From: Onchocerca lupi
Lineage: Eukaryota > Nematoda > Chromadorea > Rhabditida > Onchocercidae
Length of the DNA stretch: 64,000 nt
Direction of reading: 5' to 3'
NCBI GenBank assembly: GCA_028564675.1
Contig: JAOVVO010000105.1
Location: forward strand, 1 to 64,000
Positions 23,040-34,364 of this stretch are shown one piece after another (positions within the stretch are counted from its first letter, which is position 1; every line of letters begins with the position of its first letter). Below the pieces are notes generated by a model. That model saw only the letters and a program-made list of their open reading frames with translations. It was not told the origin of the DNA and did not search any database. Position numbers and translations under genes: made by a program.

Positions 23040-23575
23040 GCATTGTAATGCAGTTGAAATCGAACCTCCCCATTGAGTAATTTTTCTTGAGCTTTTTCTA
23101 AATAGATGATGGTGAAAATTTTTCACCGCATAACTCGCAAATATACGACTTTTCCTTGCTATGCGTTAACATATGTTCTTTCAAATTATATAATCGAGAG
23201 AAACCTTTACCGCATACAACACATAATTTCAACTTCGTACGTTCATACAAATCATACATATGTTGTTTCAAACTGATTGACTGAAACTTTTCTCTCATTT
23301 CAAACATTTGTACGACTTTTTCTTAGTATGAATTCGCATGTGTCGTTTGAGTAAAATGACAGAGAGAAATCTATTCCGCATACTTCACAAACGAACGTTT
23401 CTCTCCGATATGAGTACGCGTATGGGATCGCAAATTTGATAATTGAATAAAACACATCCCGCACCTGTCAAAAAACAGAGCTTCTCATTAGTATGACCTT
23501 GCGAATGGGATTTCAAACATTTAAAAATTTTTCCCGCATTCAGACAACTGTGCATTTTCTCTTAAGTATGAATCA
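23040..23575 (-). pseudogene. C2H2 zinc-finger protein remnant, minus copy
   Basis: Reading from 23575 down, finger debris aligns with the plus copy (KCLKSHSQ near 23520; LSNLRSHTRTH near 23425) but with frameshifts. The last part is open from 23307 to 23098, with one complete finger CVVCGKGFSRLYNLKEHMLTH (C-x2-C-x12-H-x3-H), a finger missing its cysteines before it, and a final CELCGEKF that runs into a stop before its histidines. It faces the plus copy tail-to-tail. Confidence 0.65.
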
Positions 23576-24998
23576 GCGTCCCATACATAAGACAAGAGTA
23601 TCATATCTCATTGTTGATTATCCATTTGTTTGGAGAAATTTGTTTTACTTTCATTGTGTTTCCTTTGATCGCCCAAAGTTTTTTTTTTTAATTTTTAATA
23701 ATGTATTTCAATTAAAAAAAAAGAAGAGTGGAAAAAAATAGCAGAAATTGAATGAAAAAAGATGAATTGATACCATTTAAAATATTTATAAAAAAGTACT
23801 ATATAATGACATTACAACATGTATGACAAGCACAAAATAGTTTTGAAACTAATGATGAGAAATGAAAGGAAAAGGATAGTTCAATAGATTAAGATCTTCA
23901 TCGTTTTTTGCAGCATTTCTGCAGTGACAGTTAGATAGTATGTATGCAACTATTTAAAAAACTGATTCGATTAAATAAATTAGAACAATCATTTCAATAA
24001 ACTCAATGATCCTTATTGCTTCTTGTATTTATCAGATGCTATTTTGCATTTTTAAGTATGTTTAATGAATAAATATCGATCCAGACCATTAGCTGTTTTT
24101 AAAATGATATATATCGGGCATTTAGCTACTTTATCAACCTCTGCTTAATTTTAATACATGATAAAATTGCATATGGCTTTCACTTCTTTTAGATGAAATA
24201 TTTGCTGAATAACAAATATAATATGAGCTTGCTAGAGTGTTTAATGACGCTGAAATATAATGAATATAAAAGAGAATTGTCAATGATATAATCAAAACGC
24301 AATCAAAGTGACTAATTTGCTGTGGATTTATGACTGAATAATATAATCGTATGAGCTGACACGATTAAATTGTCGCTGGCAAAAGAAAATGTTTTGTTAA
24401 ATTAAGCTTTGTGTTGACTTTTGCAAGATAATTGGCAGCTCAGCTTCTGGAAAATATTCAATCTCAATTTTATCATTGCAACGGTAAGCGTTTTTTCTAA
24501 TTTGCATTTCTAAAAGAAATTAAGAGACAGTGATGTAAGAACTAATTAAATTTTTTGCATTTTAAAAGTCGAATCTATTATTCAAAGATTTGAAAGATTA
24601 GATCTTTAGTAAAATACTCAAATTACAAAATCGGAAGAGAGTAGAAAATGTAGCAAAGCGCTCACATCATAATACTATAAATATATTACAATCAAAAACA
24701 TTTCTAATATTATTGATGTCTTTTTATGGAAGAGCAAGAATTTTTTAATTTTCCTTCAACTAAATTTTAAATTAAACACACGAAAAAATTATATTGAGAA
24801 TGAAAGTTATTATGATGCTGAATTTTTCATTTATGTTTTCTTTTTTGCTTTTTTGCTAAATCATTTATCTGGTTCTATCTTATTCAATAGCATCTGTTTT
24901 ACCATTATATCTGATGGAAAAAGTTTAATGCGTTTATCAAATCTAATTAATTCATAAAACTAATTGTATTTTTGATCAATTTCCTGAACTGCACCATA
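23576..24998. other. upstream region of chemoreceptor gene B
   Basis: No exon was identified. The part from about 23930 onward matches the flank of gene A (inverted) and gene C (direct), so it is part of the duplicated unit. Confidence 0.5.
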
Positions 24999-27007
24999 AT
25001 GGCTAAAAATACCGATTATGAAGACAATATTGCTTTGGCCTCTATTGCCACGGTTAGTATTCAATCCAATAAATTAATTAATAACTTTGATTTAAATGAT
25101 GATAAAAAGACAGACAAGGCACAGAGTCCTGTTTTTAGCAATCACTGCAAAATATAACGAAATTTTTAAGGACGATAAAAGGTACTGGTAGGTCGTCAAA
25201 ATCAAATCGAAGACAGGTGAAAATGAAAATGAAAATGAAAAAAGTAATGAAGGTGACTTCCTGGATTACAATCTTTCTGACATCTGATTCCGCGGAATTT
25301 CTTATTGTAACACGAGAAATAAAGTCACACACTTCCACATTGAATATATTGTAGACGTCGATCATCGGACTGATCAGCAACGGTTTAGCGTTGTATTTGA
25401 CACGCAAGATGTCAAGCTTCTTCAGTGCTTTTGGAATTTTATGTAGCAGTTTCTTGATATGCAACATGCAGGCTATATTTGCACTTTTCACGTGGTCTAC
25501 CATTGTCTTAATCGTGTTAGTTACCTTTGTTTTCATAAATAATAATCGAAAGTTGCACTTATTCGTTGGATATTTTCCTTTTCATCCATGATGTTCAATT
25601 TTATTCGAAAAATTTTCAGAAAAAATCCATTACTATCATCATCAGAATTGTTTTTGGCACGACTAATAGGAGTTTTTGTGAATGGAGGATGGTTTGGATC
25701 ACTTTTTGTGCATTCCTTTGTCGCTCTTAATCGATTATGCGCTGTAGCATATCCGATGAAATACAAAAAGTTATGGTCAGAAGCAAAGGCTCTAGCCGTT
25801 GGAATTATCTCATGGACATTTGCAATGACCATTTGCATGATACATTTATATAGTAAGCACATTACAATAGAAAAGATTCTCTCCATTATTATGCATTAAA
25901 ATATTTGGCAACACTGCATAGATCATAATTTTTGCAACAATTGTGCAAGAGAACTTTTAGCCAATAATTTATGAGCATTGCTATGGGGCAGCAAACCTTG
26001 AATGAATTCATCAGAATTGAACAAAGTTTGTTCCAATTAAAATACCTCTGGTAGTGATTTCAGCATATGTTGCTGATAAGAATATTGCAATATATACTGC
26101 AATTTACCATTTCAATTTCAATTAACACTCAAATGAATCATCATCCGAAGTTACAACAAGTGGTGTAAATTAATCATATTGTTGATTATACTGAATGTTA
26201 ATTTCTTTTATTTCATGACGATTATGATAAGTGAATTGTTTACAGAAGATTGTTCGCTTATATTCAATGAAAAATCATCTTATGACTTTTACTATCAAGA
26301 TACTTTTTATGGCACTTTGTGTCGTAACAGTGATATTGCATTATCATTAACTACAGTGATAGCAATGACATGTCTCGATATCGTTACTTTGACCAAAATA
26401 CTAGCACATCGAAGAGTAAGTTTATTTATTGACAAAATGAGCGATTTACTGCAACTGATTTCTACTGTCTTGATGCATATTTTTTTCGCAGCAGCTTAGA
26501 CCAATAAAATTGGAATACAAATCAGATTGCAATGAATTTTTCCTGGATTTCAGACCATGACAGGAAAATCATCAATATCATCTGCTGCCCGAAATGAAAA
26601 AGAAATATTGTTCTTCAAACAGGTAATAAATAGCTGGGAAGGATATCCTTAAAAAAGTCCGGTAGTCGAGTGAAACGGTTATTAAATTCACTTAATTTAT
26701 CGAAATAGCTGTTTTTTCTTTTAACTCTTTTTTTTTTATTTCGAATTGCGGAAATTAATTCTTCAAGTATGATGAAGTAGATATTACTGAATTGAAATTC
26801 TAAACTCATGATCACACATTACAGCACCACACAATAATAAAATAATTACTCTTCTAGTCTAGTCTCCTCGGCTTTATCTTCGTCATATGCTTTGCTATAT
26901 TGGCCGGTCATCAATACCTACTTACGGATAAATGGCTCGTATTTGCAGCAAGCACAATTACATGGATCATGATGCTATCATTGGACGGGTATCTCATGAT
27001 TTCTTGA
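24999..27007 (+). CDS. Srx-like 7TM chemoreceptor, gene B (6 exons, 278 aa)
   Basis: Probable nematode Srx-type serpentine receptor for chemical cues. Exons are 24999-25052, 25355-25515, 25620-25852, 26246-26415, 26554-26622 and 26858-27007. All introns start GT and end AG and all phases fit, giving one uninterrupted frame. Seen in order: MAKNTDYEDN start; TM1 with GLISNGLALYL; TM2 with FGILCSSFLICNMQAI; TM3 leading to LNRLCAVAYPMKY (residues 108-120); TM4; extracellular loop cysteines 152 and 175; TM5 with LDIVTLTKILAHRR; EILFFKQ (near 229); TM6 LLGFIFVICFAILAG; TM7 ending LSLDG. Uncertain: the 3' end. The frame can stop at 27007, or the exon can end at 26988 (GG|GTATCT) and join 27074 onward, which also keeps DG and gives a different tail. 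Confidence 0.75.
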
Positions 27008-28282
27008 TTGAAATCGATAGATTAAGTTGATAAGAATCTTTATTGCTTGCTGATTGTTCTTACGATTTTACAGTTGCTCTATTCGCATCTGTCTCTACTT
27101 TTATGAGATTTCAAGTCTATAAAAAAGGTTTCCCAAATCCTTGTATTTAATACATAAAAATTAATTTCGCTTATTGTATCTACAGTTATTGAATGATATC
27201 ATATAATTTTCAGATTACTTTTTCTAATTTTCAACCACAAAATGTTTTGGAAGAAATTTGGACCAACAACTTCAAATTGCCATCACATCGTCAAAAGATT
27301 TTGAATTGTCGTTTTGTTTTAAATTCTCGTTTTTGTATTGATCACCCTTAACCAAAATAAGATTTTTCTAATACTAACATAATTTTCATTGTAACAAATA
27401 GGTAAGTTGATAAATTCAATGATTAGAATCTTGATGTTTAGCAATAAAATTTAAATGAAAGCTTTTTGATATAAATTTAAAAAATCCGAAAAGACATTTC
27501 ATTATTAAATTTTAATCCAACGTTTCATTTCACTCACTTCGCAATCTCGTCACTTTCTTTTGTGTTTTTTTGCTTTCTTGCTCTTCAAGTTATATTGAAA
27601 ATTTAAGCCGAAATGAAGCATGAAGTAGTTGATCACCATGGAAAAAAAGCTAAAACATTAACGTTTTACTTCTCATATTTTTCGAAATATTAGCACATAG
27701 GATTTGGCATTTAATTTCTACAGCTCTGAAAAATTTTATTTGTTTTGCGAACTGGTATTTTGAAATACACGCAAAACATATAATTAACGGTTTGTAAGAG
27801 AAAAAAAAGAGATGGAATATATGATATATTTAGCAGAAAAATTATGGTTCTTTCATTTGGAGTAGGAAAATCTTTCGCAAGAAGAAATTAAAGGTCGTAC
27901 TTCTAAATTCTGCTGGAAGTATCGTATGTCAAAACATTTGAGCAGAGCTGGCCAGAATTAAAGATTTGATTGCATGTGGTCATCTTACAAATATGCACTT
28001 TTAGAGATATTAGCAGTTTAATTGATAATGACAGAAATAGGAAAATTATTTATTAGCTTGTACCCTTTTTTTTTTTTTGAAAGTAATAAATTTCTTAACT
28101 TATTTTCCGTTGTCGATTGCTCACACAGAGCCCAAAAGACAATAAAAAATCAATTATATATTGTGCAAGTTTTCCGAATTAAAAATTTTTGGTGTAATGT
28201 CAATTGTCGAGAAGCGAAATTAAAAGAAAATAAAATAAAATAAAATAAAAAAATGAGCTTGTTTGATCATCACGGTAATCTA
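27008..28282. other. downstream region of gene B, conserved with copy C
   Basis: Matches 43531-44899. No exon was found. A (TAAAA)n run sits at about 28228-28252. Conservation with the other copy simply follows from the segmental duplication. Confidence 0.5.
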
Positions 28283-28510
28283 TATAAATAAAAATGTAAA
28301 TATTCCGTGTTATCATTCACATAATTTCGTAAGTTCTCCATCGATTGCTTTCAAATTTTGATTAAGTCATGCATTCGAATAGGCGTTCCTTTTTATATAA
28401 ACACATCATCTTTTTTTACCTCCGTGATAGCTAAAAGTGAATGAGAGGATTGAATTTTTGGCTCCACCTCTCACCACGCCTTCATCAGCGGATAGAATTT
28501 TTCGATCTCG
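28283..28510 (+). mobile_element. Helitron-like 5' terminal region fused to a BEL/Pao gag piece
   Basis: Starts near 'tctatataaataaaaatg' and continues with 'ctccatcgattgctttcaaa', 'gcattcgaataggcgtt', 'gtgatagctaaaagtgaatg' and 'tcatcagcggatagaa'. It ends where an open retrotransposon gag frame begins (about 28517). The same junction is present in the duplicate at 44900-45135, so it predates the segmental duplication. Confidence 0.5.
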
Positions 28511-28516
28511 CCTACT

Positions 28517-29760
28517 TTCTGCATTGACCACGGCGTTTTTTACAACGGTGATCATTGGAATGATAATTGTAAAAGCTACTCAACAATAGCAATAAGATTG
28601 GAAAAACTGGACGAGTTAGGATTATGCAAATTATGCTTAAGAAAATCTCATTCAGCAGAAAAATGTAGAAGAGCTATTAAATGTTTTTATTGTAAAGCAA
28701 ATCACAACAGTACGCTATGTAGCTCACCAAGAGATACAACATCGGAAGAAGGTTCCATCGAAATTGAGAAATCATCTCATGAAAAGCCGACGATAGTCGC
28801 AACAACAGGAGTGGAAGTTGGTTCGATGTGCAAAGAAGCGATGTTAGTCAATCCATATGAGCGAGGAAAATTTGAGAAAGCGTTAATCCTTTTGGATTTG
28901 GGAAGTGAATACAATTTGATCATCGAATCAATGGCCAATAAATTAGGTCTGGTGTTGGAGAGACTCAGCAATGAAATGAAAATTACAGAAATTGCTGGCA
29001 GCAAAAGTTACTCTGACTCAATGACAACGTTTGGAATTAGAATTACATCTGGAACTATAAAGAATGCTCAAGCATACATAGCGAATTCTATTATCGGTAG
29101 AATAAGATAGAAGAAACCGTTACAGTCGGGGAGCCATTGAAAGAGAAATGGGGAGCATCAGATGTATTACTTGGAATAGGAACGATTGTACAATTAGCAA
29201 TTTTTAATCTAGTAAAATCGAAGGAATCGAGCTGGATTATGATGGACACGGAAATGAGTATTGTTAGAGGGTGCATATCCGAAAATAAGTCAAGAATAAA
29301 GTCGCAATCAATATCGTACGGTACTCAACGAACAAATCGAAGAAAGTTAGAAACTCGAGGCTATTGGAATCAAAGAATTGATGACAGATAATCAATATAC
29401 TGAAGCATGGAATTCTTTTGAATAATCTATAAATAGAGATGAAGAAGATGCGTCGTAAGCTGGCCGTGGAAAAGTTGATCTAGCTCTCGGGCCGTTGAAA
29501 TCTACAATCAGATTGCTTACATAGAAGGCCAATTATGTTGCCATCGTTGGTAGGAATAATATTACGTGCCAGGCAAGCAGTAAAAAAGGCATTCCTACAA
29601 TAGATCTCCATAAGGAAGAAAGGAAAGAATTTCACCAGATTCTTGTGGTTGGAAGATATCCGAAAAGAAACGATACCAGAAAACATTGTTATTTACGGAT
29701 TCAAAAGAATGCCGTCTGCAATAAATGATATATTTGCTTGCAAATGATATATTTAGGAAT
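28517..29760 (+). pseudogene. BEL/Pao element 2: gag zinc knuckle, protease, start of RT (broken)
   Basis: Open from about 28520, first with a gag zinc-knuckle region (CKLCLRKSHSAEKC and CFYCKANHNSTLC), then an aspartic protease with its active-site motif LLDLGSEYN intact. A stop at 29108-29110 (TAG where the duplicate has TAC) ends the first frame; later pieces include the protease-RT linker (about 29360-29520) and RT residues around 29585-29720 (FTRFLWLEDI, YGFKRMP). A roughly 50-bp gap relative to the duplicate lies near 29322. The gene is broken; its continuation appears at 36440, beyond an inserted element. Confidence 0.75.
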
Positions 29761-29946
29761 AAAAATTCTGGTAAAAAGGCAATAGTCGGATAATATCAAA
29801 TATTATTAACTGTGGCGACAAGTAATCATTAGCATCAATGCAGTTCAGAAATTTTTGGCTAAATAAAAAACAACTCTTGCTTATTTGATTCGAAATATAA
29901 TTTATAATTGGTATTAAAAATGCTACCGTCTTTCCATCGCTGGTTA

Positions 29947-30490
29947 TGTCGTGAAAATAAATATTGCGAATGAGACAATTCCTTTTAGAAAACGGTATTT
30001 ATTAAATAGGGAACAAATTACGAACCGACAGTTATTTGAAAGTATCCAACTGATTAATCACTGTGATCCTTTCCTTTGTTCCTCGTAGAACAGAATATTT
30101 TTTTTCGTCCCTTTTGTTGATTGTTTCGTCGATTCGAATTGATTATTGCTGGGGTCGTTGTACAGTAATGTCGGTAGAAAACCCTTGTAGACGACTGTTG
30201 TAGTAACCAGGCGCTCCTTCATTGATCGACCAGAAAGGATAACTCTCTACTCCAAATCCGATCCTTATATATCCTTTCGGAATTCCTCCTTCTTTCCTGA
30301 TCTCCAATTTGGCGCCTCAGGATCTCGCTTTGACTTAACTGTTAATTGGGACGTTTAGAGGTAAACATGTTAATCTTTTTGGCGGGAAACATGTTTACCT
30401 TAATACTATCGGCCTTTTCGTATATTTGAAATTAGCGCTTCATGACCTTTAACACCCTTTGTTTATATCAATTTTCGGACTTTTCCGACA
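29947..30490 (-). repeat. 3' LTR of BEL/Pao element 1 (544 bp)
   Basis: Ends are TGTCG and CGACA, a short terminal inverted repeat. On the minus strand it carries AAACATGTTTCCCGCCAAA, 'gatcaggaaagaaggagga', a TATA box 'ggatatataagg' and 'atcggatttggag', then AATAAA near its end. This promoter block is shared with the solo LTR at 9944-10418. Confidence 0.85.
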
Positions 30491-30658
30491 TTCCCGACTG
30501 AGGGAAATTGAATAGTTGGGAAGGGGGAATGATTGTTTTGCCCATTTTTTAAGAAATGAAGAAAATTAAAGATTTAATCAAAATTCAATTTAACAGAAGT
30601 GATTAATTGCTATTATGTTGTAGTTTCCGGTAATTCTTCGATTAAATTCGTAGCTTCA

Positions 30659-31580
30659 TTAACATCGATTTCCAAATTCTTGCATTCGTCGTCTTAGAGC
30701 GCTTCTTGTTCTCGCTGCTATAAGTTCATCAAGACTTTCCCTTTGAGTTACTGGTCTTTCTTCATTGATTTCTAGTGGGTATAACACATTTATAGGTCTG
30801 TTGAGAATGTTTCCGTGTGGCATTTCGATCAGAGCATTTCTTATCTCTTGGTTTTTCCCCTTTATAGTTTCCTTTATCTTAGCTAATTTCCACATACCAC
30901 GGGGAGTTTCTGGTTCATTGATTAAGACTAATTCTCCTTCTTGTGGAATTCTTTTTTCTGTTATTCTGTGGGAGACATGTTCCATTTGAGTTCTTTCTAT
31001 TCATCTTTCCATATTTCCCAAAATCTATCCAAACTTTTAAGAGTATTAGACCAGTGTTTTATGAGTTTTACCTTAGTACTTGGTTGATGAGGGATGAATT
31101 CTTCTGGATCGTAATCATAAGTTGGTAAGGTTAGCAAGGCATTAGGAGAGAGGAAATCAATTGGACGGATGATAATATAGTCATCAAAATTCACATAAGT
31201 TAATGGTCGAGTGTTGAGAATACCTTCTATTTCTGCTATTAACGTTATTAATTCCTTTTCCCTCAATAACTTCCGTCCGATGGCTCTTCTCATGGCCTTT
31301 TTCGTCAAACCAATTAATCTTTCGTATACTCCTCCACTCCACGGAGCTTTAGGTATATATTTTTCCAGATCATGCCATTTTTTGCGAAGTAATCCATTAG
31401 TTTACTATTTTGTTCCATAATAGTCTTGAATACCAACTGAAATTGGCTGGCGTTGTCGTTCAAGACTAATTCTGGATATCCGCGTCTGGCAACGAATCTC
31501 CTTAGAATATGTAAAAAATCTTCAGCAGATAAATTTTCTGCAACTTCTAAATGTACAGCCCTCGTAGTAAAACATGTGAA
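30659..31580 (-). pseudogene. BEL/Pao element 1: integrase core end and C-terminal domain
   Basis: Minus-strand frames give the end of the integrase catalytic core (NDNASQFQLVF near 31470; APWSGGVYERLIGLTKKAMR near 31300-31350; EIEGILNTRPLTYV near 31215) and then a C-terminal domain with PRGMWKLAKI and RPINVLYPLE, ending at a stop at 30659. This tail domain is typical of BEL/Pao polyproteins. Small frameshifts separate the pieces. Confidence 0.75.
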
Positions 31581-31589
31581 AATGGCTAT

Positions 31590-31967
31590 TCATCTTTTTT
31601 TTATACCACTATCCGTTTTGATAGAAAGAGGGCCCAGATAATCTAAACTAACATGTGCAAAGGTTCTTGATCGTTTAACTGGAGACTCCGGAAAATTGGG
31701 CATGGCTGGTAATTTAAATGGTTTAGTAGTCCATCGTTTACAGCCCATGCATTTATTTAAGATTCTTTTAACTTCATTTCTGCCTTTAGGTATCCAGAAT
31801 CTTCTTCTTATTTGTGATAGGGTGTGAGCGGTTCCGGCATGATATAAATCCTCGTGCTGTTGTTGTATAATGAGTTTTGTTACTGGGTTGTTTTTAGAGA
31901 GATAAATTGGATATTTACTATTGTCATCTAATTCGGAGTTTTCCAATCGTCCTTTTGATCTCCACAA
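31590..31967 (-). pseudogene. BEL/Pao element 1: integrase zinc-binding domain
   Basis: Contains the HHCC-type zinc domain (H...H in HEDLYHAG, then CMGCKRW), followed by the first part of the catalytic core (VSLDYLGPLSI), where the Asp of LDYLG is the first core acidic residue. It inserts cDNA into the host genome in an intact element. The frame stops at 31590 and resumes shifted. Confidence 0.8.
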
Positions 31968-32126
31968 TTTTTCTTCTTTGTTGTAATAAAGACTTCATTT
32001 GTCTATTTCCTTTTCAGCCAAACCGTCTGACTGCGCTTACCTGATTAATATCCATTCTGCTAACTTGTAATCGTCGCTTGAAAGTCGATTTTTCTCGGTT
32101 GAAATCGGTTGTAACCATGATGATTT

Positions 32127-32900
32127 TTATTTCAATGTCAATTTTATGAATTTTAGGATCCAAGCGGTTGTTCTTAATAATCTTAACCATTTACTAAAGC
32201 GATTACCGTCAATGATTTCTATATCTTGGATGGAAATTTGAGTTACCTTTGCAATTAACTTGTCTTCCTCATTTTCATAATCTTCTTCAATGTCGATTTC
32301 CCACTGTGGCCAGTTTGATTCTTCTTTTTTAGCCATGTTGGTCCTTTCCACCATAGGTTGCAATTTTTTAATTCTTTAGGTGAAATTCCCTTGGTTGCCA
32401 TATCAACTGGATTGTGTTCGCTGGGAATTTAACAAAATGAGAATTTTGCCTTCCTTATTTCTTCTACTCGATTCTGAACAAAAGTTGGTTGTAGCCGCGA
32501 ATAATTCTGTATCCAATGTAACGCACATTGAGAATGCGACCATAAAGTTGTTCTTATATTTTCGAGTTCTAGTTGTTTTATTACAAATTGGGCAGCTCTT
32601 ACTCCAATAAGTATTGCGAGTAATTCTAATCGTGGTATTGTCATCCCTTTAACTGGTGCAATACGAGATTTGGCAAAAACCAAAAACGTTTCTTTCGTTT
32701 GATCTTGTACATATACTGCTGCTGCGTATGCTGTATTTGATGCGTCAGTGAAGACGTGAATTTGTTTTTCGCTCGAGAAAGTTGCAGTGAATCGCTGCAA
32801 ATCCTTCACGATTTTTGGCCATTCATTTGTGAGTTTATTCCATAATTTCTCATGTTCTTTGCTTAAGGTTTGTTCCAAGCGAAATTTTATTTCCATAATC
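32127..32900 (-). pseudogene. BEL/Pao element 1: RNase H domain, damaged
   Basis: RNase H would remove the RNA strand during reverse transcription. Visible residues include HVFTDASNTAYAAAVYV (first Asp present), KSRIAPVKGMTIPRLELLA, and LWSHSQCALHWI, where a catalytic Asp expected in LWSDSQ is His (codon at 32534-32536; one base change). After 32429 the frame is broken, and a spacer piece before the integrase follows at 32363-32127. Confidence 0.75.
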
Positions 32901-33740
32901 TTTGAAGAAATATTTTAAATTGCATCATTACAGGAACAAGAAATCCTAATGGATCATACTGAGAGGCTACGAATTGTAAAACAGACCTTTTTTTCAATTT
33001 TCCTCCAGTCCAAGTTTTAATATTAATTGTATGATATCTCTAGTATGACACCAATTAATTCCAAGAATTTTTTTTCATTTGACTTGCATTTGCTCGATCC
33101 TTTTCTGGTATGATTTCATTGAATTCTTGATTGTTTGAAAGAAATTCTCTCACATTCATTGATGCTTCACTAATAATAGATTTCATTTCTTGATATTTTA
33201 TAAGTGATTCATTTATACCTTCAGTTGAAAATATTATATTATCAACGTAAAGATTTTTCTTTATTTCATGAGCGATCTTACTTTTATGACTTTCCAAGTG
33301 GTAGTTTAAAGTAGCTGACAATAAGAAGGGTGATTATATTACTCCAAATGGAACTCTTTTAAAACGATAACAATTTATGTTTTCTTCGCTTACTGTACCT
33401 TTGATATCCTTTAGCCAAAGAAATCGAGTGCAATTTCTATCTGATGGATGCAATTCTAGTTGGAGAAATGTTTTTTCAATATCAGCTACTATCACATTTT
33501 TCATTATTCGAAATCTAAATAAAACTCGGATTAAATCGGGGAGTGTTATTGATCCACGGTACAAAACATCATTTAGACTCTTTGTCCCTTTAGAATGAGC
33601 TGATGCATCGTAAACGATTTTCAATTTTGTCGTGGATTTGTGGGTTAATACTTCATGATGAGGCAAATAATGAATTATGCCAACCTGGTTCATGTCCCGA
33701 AACACTTCTTCGATTATGTTCGACTGTAGCTGTTCTTGAA
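32901..33740 (-). pseudogene. BEL/Pao element 1: reverse transcriptase, broken
   Basis: Reverse transcriptase pieces: KLKIVYDASA (about 33620), DIEKTFLQLELHPSD with the first catalytic Asp (about 33470), RFLWL, FKRVPFGVI, then an in-frame stop (about 33332) just before SPFLLSATLNYHL, KKNLYVDNIIF (the YVDN active-site box, about 33245), and QYDPLGFLVP near 32960. The stop and later frame breaks make it inactive. Confidence 0.8.
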
Positions 33741-33765
33741 TTATTTCATTGTATCGACCAAGTAG

Positions 33766-34257
33766 TTAAAAATTAGTCTGAAGTCGTCTAATTAACGATT
33801 TCAATTGACCAAGACAAAGACCATAGTTGTCATTTAATTTAATCTTCGAATCTTTCCATGGCCAGCAGACTTGATATTTTTTATATTTCTTAGTGATACT
33901 TCGTTTAAAATGTTCTAATGCCTTTTCATTATCACAAGCACTAGGTTGTTCTTGAATCCCTATTAATTCTAATTTCCAGAACTGATCTATATCTAGAACA
34001 TTTGTGGCATTAACGGTACAGCTAGATTCTACGTATATTGAATTATGATTATAGATTTCATCCGTGTATTCTGATCCAGCTATCATGAGTTCAACTTTTG
34101 TGTGAAGTAACGAGATCCCGGATTTCAAATTCTCAATCTTATTCAGTTGGATGGTCACCAGGTGGAGAATCTGAAGAACTAGTCGGCTCCAATAAGTATG
34201 TCTGGTTTCTTCCAATGACTCTTGAGGCCGACTAGTTGATTTTGTTGTTTTATGCAT
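33766..34257 (-). pseudogene. BEL/Pao element 1: protease-RT linker
   Basis: An open stretch with IDQFWKLELIGIQE and YQVCWPWKDSKIKLNDNYGL, a pattern found between protease and RT in BEL/Pao polyproteins. No catalytic residues. Its shape parallels the linker of element 2 at 29360-29520. Confidence 0.7.
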
Positions 34258-34364
34258 TGTAGTTCTTTTTTATCCAGATCAATTACTTGTAACTCATTTG
34301 TTAAGTAGTCAATCACAGTTGCCTCGAATAATATTGCATCCTTTTGTCCAATTTTCACTCCTAA

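Larger units (their letters stand above)
22690..29355. repeat. segmental duplication, copy 1 (contains chemoreceptor gene B)
   Basis: A direct repeat of about 39655-46045. Order in both: zinc-finger remnant (minus), chemoreceptor gene (plus), conserved flank, Helitron-like end, BEL/Pao gag-protease piece. Offsets drift from about 16.95 kb at the left to 16.5-16.6 kb further right, reflecting indels, notably a 410-bp segment (23357-23764) missing from copy 2. Similarity is high in genes and flanks alike. Confidence 0.9.

Noticed and set aside
25900..26000. An open frame 'YEHCYGAA' between exons 3 and 4 of the chemoreceptor genes, present in all copies
   Set aside because: Using it as an exon needs splice sites that are missing in one or more copies (donor GTAAAG only in A; acceptor TAG only in B and C) and breaks the phase. 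The GTAAGC to TTTACAG intron works in all three genes.
30765..31420. Plus-strand open frames opposite the BEL/Pao integrase
   Set aside because: They are antisense shadows of the recognisable minus-strand integrase domains.
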